A stretch of DNA of 64,000 nucleotides from Pithys albifrons albifrons (taxonomy: Eukaryota; Chordata; Aves; Passeriformes; Thamnophilidae), in contig NC_092460.1 in the NCBI RefSeq assembly GCF_047495875.1, positions 13,134,520 through 13,198,519 of the forward strand, read 5' to 3'. A program made the translations under genes and the position numbers. Positions 1 through 15,200 of this stretch are shown here, one piece after another. Under the pieces are notes generated by a model. It was not told where the DNA came from. It ran no database searches and was given only the letters and a program-made list of their open reading frames with translations. The stretch's first letter is position 1. Each line of letters starts with the position of its first letter.

Positions 1-2659
1 AATTTTCTTAATGATTGTTTTGGGCATAACATTTTGTGAACAGCTTTGTAAAAGTTGCAAGGAGAATCATCACAGTGGATCACATCCAAACCAGAATGCT
101 CACCAAGACCTGTAAGACTTCTGAATCCCTCCCACCACCTTTGAAAGACTTGCATGCGCAGCTTCATTTCCATTGTTTCAGCCCTCAAACAATAAATGCA
201 GACTTTTCTTTTTCTTAAATACTCCCATTCCTGGTTTAAAGGTGCACACACTTCCAGCAGCTTGACAGGAAGGCTTTGGAGTCTCCATTTGATGCAGTCA
301 CACAATAATAGCAAACCCTCCTGTACACTGAGCAACATCACCAAGGAACAAAAGAGCAGGAACAGAGCCTTGATTTTGTGTCCCTGCTCATCTCACAGAG
401 CATGGGCAGCCTTAACAAAACAACCACAGATGAACCATTTCTCAGGCACTAATTAATTCTTTTCCAGAGCAGAGCCAGTTAACACACAGCCTTCTCTTTA
501 CTTAATGCCCAGTTTAGCTCTCCCTCTGGATGATCCAAAGCAAATGAAACCGTTTGAGCACATGCCAAGATTTAAGCAACTTCTGTGTATGTGCTTTAAA
601 TTGAGTAAATGTTCCAAAGCTTTTTGCATCTCTCCCCAGGAATGTCTAATGTGACCTTCCACGTGCTCAGCTTCCCAATCACTACACAGTGTTGTGTTGT
701 GCCTAATCCAAAGCCAGAGATCTGAGAAATATTCCTTAAAACAAACTCATGTTTGGAAAACCCCTCATGGTTCTGTCCCATGAATGCCATGCTGCCATCA
801 GCACAAAGACACTTGGCAGTCTTTGACAAAAACAGTGTTTACCAGTGTACATGCCAAAACTGTGATCTCCAATTACATTTTAGTTATAAGTCAACTCTTC
901 ATAGAGGAGTTTTTAAATTCACTTGCATCAATAACTATGTAACCTTCAAAGTATAGAACTGATGGAATCTCAGGAGAAAAGGCATTCAGTGTAAAGCTGG
1001 TCCTGTTACACAACGTGAGCTGAAGCCCAAATTTTATAAACTCAGCAATTACAAATACCTACCAGACCATAGTGACATGTTCATAAGCACAAAGATACTT
1101 CAGCTACTGCCTCAACACCATGGCCAGAACTTCAGCATATTTCACCAAAGCAGAAGTCAAAGCATGGTAAAAATTATGCAAAATTCTTTTACATTAAACT
1201 TGAGGATTGTATCATCTGATGCTTTCCAACATCCCAACAGTATCTCTGTTTATGGGTCCCTGCAAAAGACATTCTCAGTGGATCTCTGCCCAAAGCAGCT
1301 GACTCTTCTTTCCTTCCATTAAAAGACCAGGCTTGAGAAATTAGATCCCCCCAGGACTGGCACAGCTCCCCAAAACTACTGCAATCATTATTTCATTAAA
1401 GCAGATGTTGGGATGATAACTAATAAATAGGTTGTTTCTTTCTTGAACTTGTTGCCTTAATAGTTCTCTCATCTAACCAACTATAAAGCTATTGACCACA
1501 AATGCACACATTAAGTCTGAAATATTTATAGAAGAATATTCATATTAACAGCATTATATTTCAGGAAATACTGGGTCAACAAGAGCTCCTAGCTCTGAGT
1601 GCTATGTCTGTATTCACCAACCTCTTCTGAAGATGGAATTCTATTTAAGAAGTTCCCTTATTCACTACTTTACTTTTCACATCCAACTCTTAGGAAAGAT
1701 ATTAAGGTAAATTAATTTCCAAATCCTTTGCCTTCATTTGAGATTGGCAAAGGAACAAGTGAATCAGGAAGAAAATGCAGTACAAATCAGGATATAATTA
1801 TTAAGGAAATACAGCAAAGAGTCAAAATGCAGCGTAGGAGGGTTGCTCACTTCTTTTTAGCATTACAAAATGGGCAGAAGCTCCACACAAATCTTAAGAA
1901 CTGTGAAAAAGATTCACAGGAATTCACTTGCACAGCAATCCTTTCAAATACAGGTTCAACTGTAGAACTTGCTCCCTCTGCTCTGTGAGGTGGGCAACCA
2001 GCATTTTATTCTATTACAGAAGACTGTGAACCAGTTAAGAGCAAGGGAACTCTGTTTCACAGTGATCATTCATCAACATAAATACAATAAATGCTAAAGA
2101 ATCACCAAACGCAAATCTGCATGACCCCATTTCACTCTATCATGAACTTTTGACTGCACTTCAAATTGCGAAGCTGCTACTCTAAAAAGCAGAATAAAAG
2201 CACTATGCTTGGAGCAAAGTGGGAGACAGCAATCCATACTCTTAAGAGCCATTTCCACATGGACACATGATGTGCTGAGCTGCTTTTCAGACAACTCTGG
2301 CCATAATAGATACAACCCCCTACAAAATTTCAGTGTTTTGTCAACAGTTGCCCTAACCCAGCGTTTGCCTTAGTGCTCTGGGATAACCAAATTCTACAGG
2401 AAAAGCCATTAGAAAGAGGAACAAATCATGACTATGAGCAGCATCAATATTTTCAGGCCATTCAACTGTTTTCCAGCAGCATCTCTTTGGTTTGGGTTTC
2501 ATGGTTGTTTTTCTGAGGGGTTCCTGTGTTTGTTTCCTTTAAAGCAGTTCAGCTCCTGAAGTTAGAATAGTTAAGATAACTATGGAAGTGTTTCCTTAGA
2601 GACCTTGGAAATAACTACTGACTTCTGCACACAGCATCTCCTTCCTACTCCACAAGCAG
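1..2659. other. Intronic sequence, no gene seen
   Basis: AT-rich single-copy DNA. The open frames here are short, on both strands, and have no recognisable domains. If the ATP2B2 assignment at 23.7 kb is right, this lies inside the intron that follows its first coding exon. Confidence 0.6.
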
Positions 2660-3258
2660 CTGGCCTGGATCAAAACTAGCGTGGCCAGCAGGCCCAGGGC
2701 AGTGACCCTTCCCCTGGACTCTGCCTTGGGGAGGCCACACCTTGAGGGTTGTGTTCAGTTCTGGGCCCCTCAGTTCAGGAAAGAGATTGAGGGGCTGGAG
2801 CAGGGCCAGAGAAGAGCAACGAGGCTGGAGAAGGGACTGGAGCACAAGTGCTGTGGGGAGAGGCTGAGGGAGCTGGGGGTGTTTAGCCTGGAGAAGAGGA
2901 GGCTCAGAGGTGACCTCAGCACTGTCTAGAACTTCCTGAAGGGAAGTTCTGGCCAGGTGGGGGTTGGTCTCTTCTCCCAGGCACTCAGCAATAGGACAAG
3001 GGGGCACGGGCTCAAGCTCTGCCAGGGGAATTTGAAGTTGGAGAGCAGAAAAGAATTCTTTGCAGAGAGAGTGCTCAGGGATTGGAATGGGCTGCCCAGA
3101 GAGGGGGTGGATTCCCCATCCCTGGAGGTTTTTCAACTGAGCTTGACCGTGGCACTGAGTGCCATGATCTGGTAAAGGGACTGGAGTTGGACCAAGGGTT
3201 GGACTTGATGATCTCGGAGGTCTTTTCCTACTCAATCAATTCTATGATTCTATGATTC
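2660..3258 (+). mobile_element. CR1 retrotransposon, 5'-truncated (young subfamily)
   Basis: The copy is in sense orientation and ends in repeated ATTCTATG, the hallmark of avian CR1 3' ends. It holds the C-terminal end of ORF2 followed by the 3' UTR block ending in GATGATCTCGGAGGTCTTTT. It begins abruptly within ORF2, as expected from incomplete target-primed reverse transcription. The ORF2 frame carries the CR1 tail words [17 protein letters not shown] and [12 protein letters not shown], but a TAG after 'LSTV' interrupts it. It is nearly identical to the copies at 15.5, 43.7, 57.9 and 62.0 kb, so it belongs to the same recently active family. Confidence 0.93.
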
Positions 3259-6200
3259 ATGAGGCCCATCTCCCTCCCCTGGCACTGGGTCCCTGTGCTG
3301 TGGAGGCTCCTGGGTGTGCTCAGCTGGGATCAGTGCTGGACCAGCCTCACCTTCCTGCCTTCTGCACTCACAACAGGGAGCGAGGCACTGACCTTGCCAC
3401 TGCACTGAATAAACTCTAAATATAGCAGGATTTCTAAGTATCCCAATGTTCTTTCACCAGTTAACTGTTAACTCATGACAAGAGGCAACTTTTGTCCCTA
3501 GGCACACATTTTTCCTTTGTTGTCCTCTTGTTCCAGGTTAGAATAAAATTGGTAAAGAGTCGAGATGACATTCAGTTTGCTTCTGCAGGCAGCTGCTTGG
3601 TTCCTCTGGGGGGAAGGTAAAATGCACCCAGGACTGATGATGCAGCCAACAGTTCAGATTTTACCAGTCAGATCTTATTCATCACTATCTGGGCCTCTGC
3701 TTTGGTTTTGTAACACTCTGTATATGGGTTAGGGACATTTGAATTACAGCCACATGGATGTTCAGGAACTAAAGGATAGCACAAAAGACCTGCAGAACTC
3801 ATTGTGTGCTCTGCCTGAAAACTCCTACAGGAGAGCAAAGGAGGGAGAGGAAGGAGCTGAGGAATCCTCATTAGCAGAACCATATGCAGAAATGTCCAGA
3901 AGAGCTTTGCATATGTTCAATCAAATGTATCAACCCATTATTTACACAGAATATTGCAGTGTTACTGTACAACAACAGCTGTTGCTAAAAGGAGATAAAT
4001 ATAAACATCACCCCCCCTCCCTCGGCCCTTCATTAGAATTATAAGACTCTCAGCTCTGCTTTAAGCAATTTCTAGTTTTTCCTCCCTTGTTAGTAAAGTT
4101 TAGGGACAGGGAAATAAAGTTGTTCTCTCCTATTGCCCTGTAGCTGTGGCAGAACATGCCTGGCTTGCTGTGACCAGCTGAAGGAGCTGAGTTTTAAATT
4201 CTGTCCAGAATCAGGTAACTGTTCTCTCCCATGTAACCATCATGAGAAGCCACAGGGCTCGTGCAGGATTAAGCAAAGGTGCCTCACCATGCCCTGTATA
4301 ACCCATATTATAAAGAGCACACAGAGTTTGGCCTTAGACACTCTCTCCTCATTCTGCAGAGTGTCCTTCAATGTAAACACCTGAGCAAAGTGCTGAAAGG
4401 AATAGAAATTACAATGCCCTAGAATATTAAAACCCCCAAAAGAATCCCCTCAGGAAATGCTGTGCTGCATGTTCAGATCTCTGAAAAGTTCCATTTCCCA
4501 TGATCCTGGATTGTAAATGGAATTTTCTCTTATTTTAGCCCACATTTTAGTATCAGCATCGGAGCAGTGAAAGTACCAGATCAGAGGCAGATCAGAGGTT
4601 ACTTTAAAATGAGGACTTATGGAGGGCTATAAATCAAAAGGTACAAGAAGGAAATTTAATAAAGATAACATTGTTATCATCAAATGCAACATGGATTCTA
4701 ATACACAAAGGGCAATTGTTTTTCCACATAAAAGGCTTTCTGCAGGAATTTTGCCCACAGTGTGAAGTTAAGAATTGCTAGAAGAGTAGAAAGTTGTTCT
4801 TGGAAATTAATTGAACAAATAACCTTTTTATTATGAAGTGTAGAAAAGATAAATACCCATGTACTGCACTAGGATCTTTCTTTAACTATATTCACCTTTG
4901 TACCACGTTGTTGACATATTGCTCTGCCTCTTGCCTATAAACAACTAAGATCTGGGGAATACATCACAAAAAATCCCAGGATTTATCAGAATTGGGTCCT
5001 GCATTTGTGCAGAATTAAAACTTCAGGAACAGGAACTGCCACCTGAATCTGGCAGTAATATCCTGTCTCAAGGTGCTGGTGACTGTGATGATGTTGAATA
5101 TGGGATGCCAAAGATCTCCCCTTTCCTGCAGGTAATAAGAATAATAATCATCATCATGGCTTAATAATGATCTATAAGGTTTCTAAGTCCCTACTTGTTT
5201 CCAATATTGCTATGAGGGTTTCTTTAAAATAATTCCATATTTTGTTGCAAAATGCAAACCTATGATAATTCTCTTACTACTAAACAACTGAAATGTTTGT
5301 GTGAAAGAAAGCAAGATTTTTGTTTTGTATCCTAACAGATAAATGAGTCCATTAGTTTAATGGAAAATGTGACATTTCTATCTTCCCTTCAACCCGTGAT
5401 CTGAGTTTAAGCCAGGAACTTAAAATATACTATTGCATATAAATTACTTCAAATCCTGATCCCCATAGATCAAATATTATTGGAGAAATATAACTAGTCA
5501 TTATTTGACTAACAAAATGCTCAAAACAAAAATAGATCTGGACACACGTGGGAGGCATTAGAAACACTTTGCTATTCCAACACTGGAATAGCTGATCCAG
5601 GATCCCTGTGGCATCACGCACTGGACATCCTGTCTGTCCAGCTTCAAGAACCAACAAGCTGCAATGGGTGGACATTCTGAAAAGACTTGGCAAAAACATT
5701 TTCCACCTTCCAGGAGAGTCCTGCAGCTCCTCAGGTGCATTCAAGCTGGAACTGTGCCAGACATGCCCTGACATCAGGCAATAATATTGACAGGATGCAT
5801 GTCAAGGACACCTCATGCTGAGCCCAGACTTCTAAATTATTAAAGGCACAATTTTCTTCAGGCATCTTTTTCATCCTAAAATTCTGGGAACAGACACCTC
5901 ACCCTCTCAGGTGCACTTATCTATAATTCACCATTCCAAGTTTCAGCTGCCTGAAGGTTTCCAGTGAAAACCACACCTTGCCAGGCTTTGTCCACAGGTG
6001 ACAGACAGGAGTGGAGGGGACAGTTGTGGCCGGACAGAGGCAGCTCAGGGCTACAAAAGCGGCACAAAGACACAGCTCTGAAAGTCAGCACAACTTCCTC
6101 CAAACATCATTCCAAAGGCACAGCAACTAATCAGTTACTTGGAACAAAGAAAGAAGCAAAACTGCTTTTAGTTTTGAAACAACAGATGAAAAACATCATC

Positions 6201-9200
6201 TTGAACACAATGTGAACAAAACAGGCAAAATACCAGATTCTCGTTCCAGGACAGTCTCTTGAGAGCAATCCCTAATCACCACATTGCTGAGCTGGTCCAT
6301 TGTAACAATTAGCATCTATGAAGGATGGAAAACTTTAAAGTTTTCCAGCTCCTTTCTTATTCCCTACAAAACCACAAAGTTAAAATGACAGCATCTTGGC
6401 CACCAGTGCCATACACTCATCCAGATATGTAATTTGACCATTTTGCCTTTGAAGCCTTTTCAGATACAGAGCATTAGTCTGGTGGGACTTAGAGAAACTG
6501 TTTCTGAAGGCCTACACTTAATAGTGGATTTTTCCACACGACTGTCCCATCCCCACTGACCCAGATCCCCAGAGCTGACCCTGTCCAGCCAAACACCACC
6601 CAGGCTGGGCTCACATCACTCTCAGAACTTGGAGCACTTCAGAGATACCTGTTGTTCTGAAATTTGAAGCAGATCACTTGATTTGGGCTGCTATGGGTTT
6701 TATATGTGAGTCTAACTTGCATTTACAGGCCAATGAAGTGCCCCTGGAAACAAAGCACTCCCAGACAGCCATCCTTGGGTTATTAAATAATGCAGGGCAG
6801 CCCCCACTCCTCAGGCATCCACACACTACCTTCACTTGATCCCCCTCTGAACAGGACATTTCGGAATTAATGCCATCCTGCTCCACACCAGCCAGAGCCT
6901 GGAAATTTAGATATGGCTCAGGAGTTTGAAAGCCACTCAGGTATGATTTAATTCATGGATCATATCCAGAACTTTCTCACTGTGGAAACTAATGTTTTGA
7001 TCTGGTGGCTGATGCAGGTTTACATGTATTTAAACACAGACCCTACAGCAGCAGAAAAATCACAGAACTGAATATTATCTTTGCCTGCAAGTCATCTCAC
7101 AGTTCTTGTTTGGGGTTTCCCAGATGTCAGTTTAACTCTCTTACAGTTACAGCTGTTCCAGGGTCTGTTTTGTTGTCTATTATAAAATCTCTAGCTCTTG
7201 TTCTAATTCCCTTCAGCCTTTTCTGAATTGCAGGAACATCTCCAGTATTTCCATGACAGAAAAGCTCATTCAGAACCTTGTTCTGTGTCAGTGTGAAAAA
7301 CACAACAGCCACAGTAAAATATGTTCCTTTCTGTATAAAGCTGCCACAGCCTATGAAGAACAAGCACTTGAATTAGGAGCAAGTGCTACCTTATAAAATC
7401 AGGCCAGTATTTCCAGGGTTTGGAATGCACATTGCTCTGTTTTGGCAGCCCTATCCCTGCAGTGCTCAAACCCAAATCCATTATTAGTACTGAACACGAT
7501 AAAATTTCCAATGAAATCCACCTCTGCCTTGCTCTGCATACCGAGATTTTTGTAGAGAATTTCTTTCAATTCCCCAAACTAGGCCCATTTTTTTAACCCA
7601 GCTTTCTAAATAGCCCATGCTCTTTAGAGGAGCTGTGGTTCATATTTTGCATTGAAAAATGGTAGTTTGGGAATCCAGTCTGTCCTTCATGGGGTCTGTC
7701 CTCCTCCTCCTCCTTCTGCAAGCTTTAAACAAAGATATAACTTCCAGGTTTGTAGTTAGTTGGAAATAGTAACATGGTCCATTGATTGATTGACTTTTTT
7801 TTGTTTTTTATCATATCTTCTTATAAATTTTCATTTCAATTGTGGTTTCCAGAAGTTCCTAAGATTCCTAAGCATCTCAATAGTTTTCTTTTCCAGGAAT
7901 ATTGTTTTTGCCTTTAAAGATCCTGGGGTTTTTTTTGCCAGAAGATGGATGGAAAGAGAGGAGTAAAATTTGCTGCTAAACATCCCCCAGCACAGCATGA
8001 GCCATAGAATAAAGGCTGGAGCCTTTGGTGACCTGTCTGGATGCATTAATTAATTTTACCTGCCAGCTCACCTTACTTACACATATTGCCTCAATATCAA
8101 AGAGAATGTCAGGTGCTCACCTCAGAGAAGACAAGGACATGCTCATTAATTAGCTGTGCTTGCCAACTGCCTTTAGTGAGTTGTTGGATTGCTGAACAGA
8201 CCAGTGTTTGGCTTTCCAGTGAGGCTGCTCTGCACTGAGCCCACTGAGCACTGCAGTGCCAGACTATTATCTAGTCTCTGTTCCTGCCAACCCGTGCTAT
8301 GAGTGCTCTCCCAGCTCCCACTGATCAGAAACGGGTTGGAATCCTTGGATTATCCACATCCCAGAATGTGCTGCTGCACTTCCACTCTCAACACTTCCTT
8401 TGCTGCTTTCCCAGCCTTTAAAACACTTCCAACATACTACAGGCTGTGCTATTTCAAAGATATTTGGCTGCATTTGAATTACTTTTTTCTTTCATTTTAT
8501 GCTGATCAGTTTTTGAGGCTTAGATACAATTAATGCTCTGTGAGGAATTGTTGATGCTCAGGCACAACCAAAGCTGTCACCATAAACCTGGAGTTGCAAC
8601 GAGCTCTCGTGAGAACATCTCTGGTCACCAGCAGAGATACTCTCTGGCTTGTTTTGCCTTTCACACTGAACTCAGTACAATTCATTAAGGTTCTATAAAT
8701 TGCTATTCCAGAGGCCCTCCAAGTTCTCAAAACCAAAATTACCTTGAGCACTTTTCAGGAAGTGTAATCAAGTCTTAAGCAGGAAACAGCTGACTTTGAA
8801 CAAAGATATTTCAAACAGAAGAGTATGTGCTCACGTTACAACTTATCACCTTCCATCTTTTTCTATCAAAAACAATCGTGTTATTAAATATTTTGACAAC
8901 TAATTTTTTAATACTTATGTCTTGATTTCTTAGACTAGACAGATTATTACAGTAGACTGAGGAGTCAGAGCACCAAAATTCCTCTAATTTTAACTTTACT
9001 AGTTAAAAAGACTTAGTCATAACCTAAATGTTAAATCAACATTATCTTTGCTATAAAGTATTTAAAATTCTTGTGATATGCCCTATATAAAAAAATCCAA
9101 TTATCTTGCTTAAGGAAGAAATAGAATATTCATCATTGGCTTGAATAAAATAAGGGTTAAGTGAGGGGCCAGAAGGTAAAAAACCCCAATTCTTGCATGG

Positions 9201-12200
9201 CTGGAACACAAATCACAAGCAGCCCCTCTCCCCTGTCTTTTAAAACACTGCAGGAAAAGCCTGTAACTTGCATGTTGAATTCTCTCACACAGCAAAAACT
9301 GGCAGAAGTTTTCAAAATTCACTTCTTATATAAATACATTTCTTGACAGCCTTTCCCTTAAAAAAGAGCTTTAATTTTTTTCAAAGATTCAGAAACTAAA
9401 TTGATAAAATTTTAAACTGTATGAAAATCACTGTATAATTTGTGTTGTTTTTTTTTTTTCTTTCAACAAAAAGGCCAGTTTGAAGATATTTTAAGACCAG
9501 GAGTTCCAACAGGAAACTGGTACATACATTTAGTGAAGACCCTCTAGTTACTCGTTTCATGTAATTATCAGTTGTATTTAATACCTCAAGATATTTATTC
9601 AAAGTCATCCTGAATTATTTTGTCTTTAACAGTCAACATTAAATCTGCTGCCCAGAATTAATACTTAATACACTCACAATCCACCAGTTGTACCAGTGAT
9701 ATTGAAGTGATCCCCACCATCCTGTAGATAAGGGAGATAGAGTTGTGCCAAAAGACCCAAGTTCAAGAAGGTAAAAAGGGGCAGGGCAGATAAAGCAGAT
9801 GCAGTTCTGCCAAAAGGTCCAAGTTCCAACAGGACCAATGCCCACCACGTGACCTGAGCAATACCAGAACATTTGGGGCTGAAGAGGTTTCTCTGCTAAT
9901 AAAAGAGGAACCACCTGAGGCCACAAGGATGATGGCACAACCAATTCAAAAGTAGAGGTCTTTGAGGAAGACCACCAGGAAGCAGGAGATTAAAAAAAAA
10001 ACTTAGATATGACCCAAAAGCAAATGAGCAATGAAGGAAATAAGTATTGGAAAGAAATTGTACAGTCAAAGAGCAATGGAAGAAAGCAAAGAAAACTGAA
10101 GAATGGTTTGGTGTGAAATCATGACAAACTAGGACTTTGGCATTTATTGTTTCAGATTGTCTCATAAACTCATACATGGGGACGTCCACAAGAGGGAACA
10201 TACTTAAATTTAAATGGGGAAAATGCAGATATTCATATCAGGGCAACTAGATTACTCCAGTTTATCAGGGCAACATCTCTGTCATCATGGCCACTCACAC
10301 CAATATATGCAATTGTTCAATAACACACAAAAAAGCCATGAATCATTTGCAATATGAATAAATACCTTCTAGACATTAAATATCTTGATTTTTTTTGTTC
10401 CAATGAGCCACCACCAGTCACTTGATCCAACAAGGCTGTCACAACTTTCGTGGACAGTCCCAGGCAACTAAAAGGTTCTATCAGTTTTCAGCAACAGAAT
10501 GAACTGCTGCAAAATGTTTCAAAGTGAAAACAAGCTTAACTCTATTCCCCTCATTCCACCTCTCAAATTCAAATGAAGTGGGTAAAAATTTCTTCTTGAA
10601 GATACCACAGCAACTTCATGCCACTGAGTCTTCTAAGGAAGATACAAAGAAGATTTAATGAAGACTCAAGAAGTCTCCTAAATAAAATTCAGGATTTCTA
10701 AGCAACAATGCAAGTTAAATGGCTCAAAATAAAGGTAAGAGAGGGAGGAAAATCTCCCTGAATCAGATGAACAGCGACCTAATCTAACAAGAAATGCAGG
10801 GGATTGTGAGCTGGGACCCAGATCAGGGCATGGCTTTCAAATACCTCGTTTAAAATACAGTTTGCATGAACATGACTAGAGAGAAAAGATGACAGGCTTG
10901 CAAAAGCACTCACTGATTCTCCAGGGAAGGATGCCAGGAGTGGCCCTGGCACACAGAGCAGCGGCTGGGAGTGGCCCCCGGGGCAGGGCTGGCATCAGCC
11001 AAAGGGACGTCTCACAGGGCAAGGTGAGGTGTCCCTGGGGCAGCTGCTGAGCCTGGCAAGGTTTGGAGGAGAGGCCAGGGCAGGTTTTCCCACGCAGCAG
11101 ATGGCATTGATTGGCACAGCACAGCAAGTCCCCCCCGTGTTTGTCTCCCCAGCTGTAAGCTGCAGTGACACTCATGTCAGCATCTTGGAAAAGGGGGACA
11201 CCAAAAAGCACTGCCAGCACCACATGGCAAAAGGGGCCACACTGAAATCCTTGTTAAACAGGATTAACATCAGGAATTAAAAATAACATCTGGGTTTGGA
11301 AGGTGGGGAGGAGCAAAACAAAAAAACCCAACTTACTGACTTTACCTTAAGAATCTTCACCTCTTGCTAATGCTGAAACAGTTATTTTTACAGGAGTTAT
11401 TTTTACATCTTTTCAAACTCTCCACAACTCTTACCATGCACACTATTCAGGGCTGAAGGCAAAAAAATTTCTCTGTTTCTTCAGAGATATTTATTGAACA
11501 TTCCACGCAAACATGAACACGGGCTCATTTTCAGCTGGCAGGTGGCATTTTAGAGCAGTAGTGCATACACAGGTTAAAGAACTGGGTGTATTTTTGTCTT
11601 CTACTAAGAGGTCACTTTAAAACAGTGAACAAGACAATTAGAGCTTAATGACTTCTCCCATCTGATATTTTCTATTTAAGCAAATGAATTCAGCTGTGCT
11701 AAAGCACTGAACAGAACCAATGAGGAACAACCCAGTGAAGAGAACAGAACTGACCTTTGGCACTCAGCTAACTCTTCCTTTGGGAATACAACACACTGTG
11801 CACATCCCTTGTGGGTTTGGGTACCTGTCCACTGCTGAGGGTTCAGGGTATGGCTTTACTTCGTGTGTTGGAGCACATTAACTTTCATGTTTCTAAGCAA
11901 GTAAAGCAGCACAAGGTTCAGTACAGTCACTGAGACTTCCTTGGGAACAAACTCGATGATCTATTTATTTATACCATTTTCCTCAGCTATCTTGTAAATT
12001 TTTAAAATTTATTTGTAGAGTCCTTCAGCACCTGTAGCTTTGGAATATCAGATGGACAAGGCCAGCACCAAAAATAAGCACATTTAACTTCCTGAGGCCA
12101 GCTGGAGCTCTCAGGTAACAGCCTCAGGTAGGACCACACTGCTCCTGTTTCATGCACCTCTAACACTGGTAATCACCAGCAATTTACTCCTATGGTTCAT

Positions 12201-15200
12201 TCCCTCATTAGATCATGCCTGAAGTCTGGAAAGGAATTGTTCTGAACACTTATCCTGAGCTGAGAGGCAGGGTGAGCTCTGTCAGACTGTCCCTGCACTG
12301 CTCAAGCCACCCAAAGTCACTGAGTTGAGAAAACAATAGAACAAAGGCGAGCCCGAGGTGCAGGGACTGCCCATCCCCACCAGAGAGGTGCTCAGAGCCA
12401 GCACAGTCAGCAGTTGGAGAGTCCTCCAAATTCACAGCATACTTCTGGAGGAAACAGGGCTGGCTTGAAAGTTTTTTGAGGTTCTTCTGTAAGTAAAAGC
12501 TAAACAATTTGCATAGTGACAATCCCATATTCTGATCTCTTCACCTACCCTTTGGATCAACTATCGTGAACTGGAGGGATTTTCCCCAAGGTTTCCATGG
12601 GCTGGAAGTCACCTGTGACACTGGAGTTCAAGAGAGATCTGTACTTTGTATTTTAGATGTCAAGCTGGGTGACCTCTGCTCTCCATGGAAAACCACGCAG
12701 CAGTCATGACCCCACTGGCAAAGTGGAATGATGATGTAATGCAATAATTCATTACTTTAGGGCTTCTTTAATGAAGCCGAAAGCACTTCAGGCTGTAATT
12801 AAAAAGCAAACAAAAAGGAAATCAGAAAAAACCCCACCAGTAGCTCAGAAAAGAATCATCATCCCTTTAAAAGTGAGGCCAAGGAAAGGGGAGGACAACC
12901 CAGAGCAAATAACAAAACAGTGCCCTGATTTGCCACCCAAGCTTCCAAACTTAGGTCAAGGCTTGAAATTTCTACAAAAAATGGGGGGAAAAGTACAAGT
13001 GGATGTGCTGTATTGTTTAAGCTAAGAATTACCTGGGGTGCCTGAACTAAAAGCTTATGCTAAGATTATCCCTGCATAGTTGCACTGCAGTTTCAGAGCA
13101 TTCCCACACATTTGTCTTCCTGCATTAATGCTGACATGATCCTGAGCAAACAGCATTCAGCCCACAGCATCCAAGGAGCTGTGCCCTCAGTTATGGAGGC
13201 CAGTGGAAATTCTGCTCCAGTTAATGGGATACTTACTGAGTGCTTTAAGAAAATTCTGCTCTCCTTCTGTCCCTACTTCAAGGGCAAAGCTCTCTTCTTG
13301 CAGCCAACCTGTAAAGAAGTGCCTACTCCCTATTTTCCCTCATCTTCAATGCTAATCAGAAAAAAAGATTCATGACAGCTTTTGAACTGCTCCATAAATA
13401 CTGTCAATTTTCCCTCCCAATATCTGTTTTTTCAGTCTTTTTGTACCTTAGAGGACCATACCTAACCTGTGCTCATCCTGGAAGAAAGGGTTCCTCTGTT
13501 GGAAGTGGTGGGGAGGAGAGACAGACACCACATGCAAAAGGAGGCATCAAAGGAGAAGCACAGACTGTGCAAGCTCTGGGTTTGAGTCTGAACAGAACTG
13601 ACTCAGCTCACAATCCACACAGGAAAAGAGTATCTGCAGTCCCTAAAGAATTTCATTTGAAAGCAAAGAGGAAACAAGGGCCAGTAAATGCTGGTGTGCC
13701 AGAAATAGCAGCTATGTACACCCAGCTATTTCTATGACATTACCCAAATCCTCTTCATTTAATATAATCCATGGCTGCAGTGCCAAGGTCTGGACTGGCA
13801 GTAAGGGTGGGTCATAGAAACGCATTGCCCCAAGGCAAGGGCAAGGAATGGGACTTAAATTGAGCATTCAGAAAGGATTCTTTTTCTTCTTTAAAAGTTA
13901 AAATTGAAGTTACTACACCATGCTGCAAGCTGTGGCAGAATATGTCATCTATTATCTGTGAAAATAGGTTCTTTATATCAGAGGCAATCATTAACTTTTC
14001 AGGATGTGTGGGGAGGTTTGCTTTGTCCTCACATCTTTCAGGATCTGCAAGCATGGTTTTCAGAACATCTAGATAAGAGTGGAAAAAAATTGCTGATAAT
14101 TTTTAGAGCTACTTAGAAGGCAAGTCAAGAACATACAAGTGCATCACATTAAAGGAAATCAGTATTGAGGGAATGCAGACATGTTTGTCTTCGAAGCACG
14201 TTTGATTTTACTGCCAGGAATACATATTTGGCTTTATTTTCCACTCACCTTTATAAATAACAGGCATGGCAAACACCACCAACCTTTGACTTCTTAGAAA
14301 ACAAATGGAAACAGCAAATTTGAACAGTAGGAATTTAAAGGATAAGTAGCAATTGCAAAAAGAGACAGAAAATCATTATTGCACCTAACACTGTTTTTAT
14401 CCCAAATCTGTTGATAAAAGTTATCATGAAAGGAAAAGTGATAATTCAGTCATGCTAATTCCACTTGCAGGGCTACTGAAACTTGACTTGCATATTGAAG
14501 CCACTGCCCCAGAGCTTTTTCTCTTTCAACCAGTAACAATCCACTTTCACAAAAACACAGAAATGGAATGCTGAATTTAAAAAAAAAGTCATTATTGTGA
14601 AGAACAGCATTGTCATCATGTTCCCAATCCACAGATGATCCTTACAGAGGCTTCAGGAGCAAAATTTTCCAATGCCCATGGCTCAGCTGGAAGCAGCATC
14701 ACTTCTAGCAGTGACACTTGGCCAAACATCTGGGAATGCCTAATGGAGATTCAGGTAACTGCTTTATCTTTAAATTTTAAGGTGGCATCACAAAGTGAGC
14801 CCTTTTTTGCACTCCTCTAAGCATCACCTGAGACAACAAATTAAGAGCTGTGCTTTGTGTCTCCTCTAACAGGACCAAACCACTGCATGCCAACTGTTTG
14901 ATTCCATAGGGCACCAACAACATAAGGCAAAAAATCCTTGTCTCTCTCTGATATACTGCAAAGACAAAGCTTAATTTCATCAAGGGCACACTGGCTGCAT
15001 CGATTGGATTATTCATTTGGTATAATGGACTGTGCTTGCTTCCTGCAGCTTTCCCCAAACAAGAACAAAATGAAGATAAATCAGCTCTCACTCAAGGCTG
15101 ACAGTCTGTGTATATTTATGGCTCTCTCAGCCCTGCAGTGCAATGGAAGTGAGGGATTTCTCCAGGATTCTCTCTCTGCAGTGCTGTTGCTCTCACAAAG

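Noticed and set aside
9639..10201. Aromatic-rich minus-strand frames resembling a membrane or retroviral protein
   Set aside because: The composition follows from biased local sequence with a diverged internal duplication. No flanking long terminal repeats, primer site or conserved viral motif were seen.
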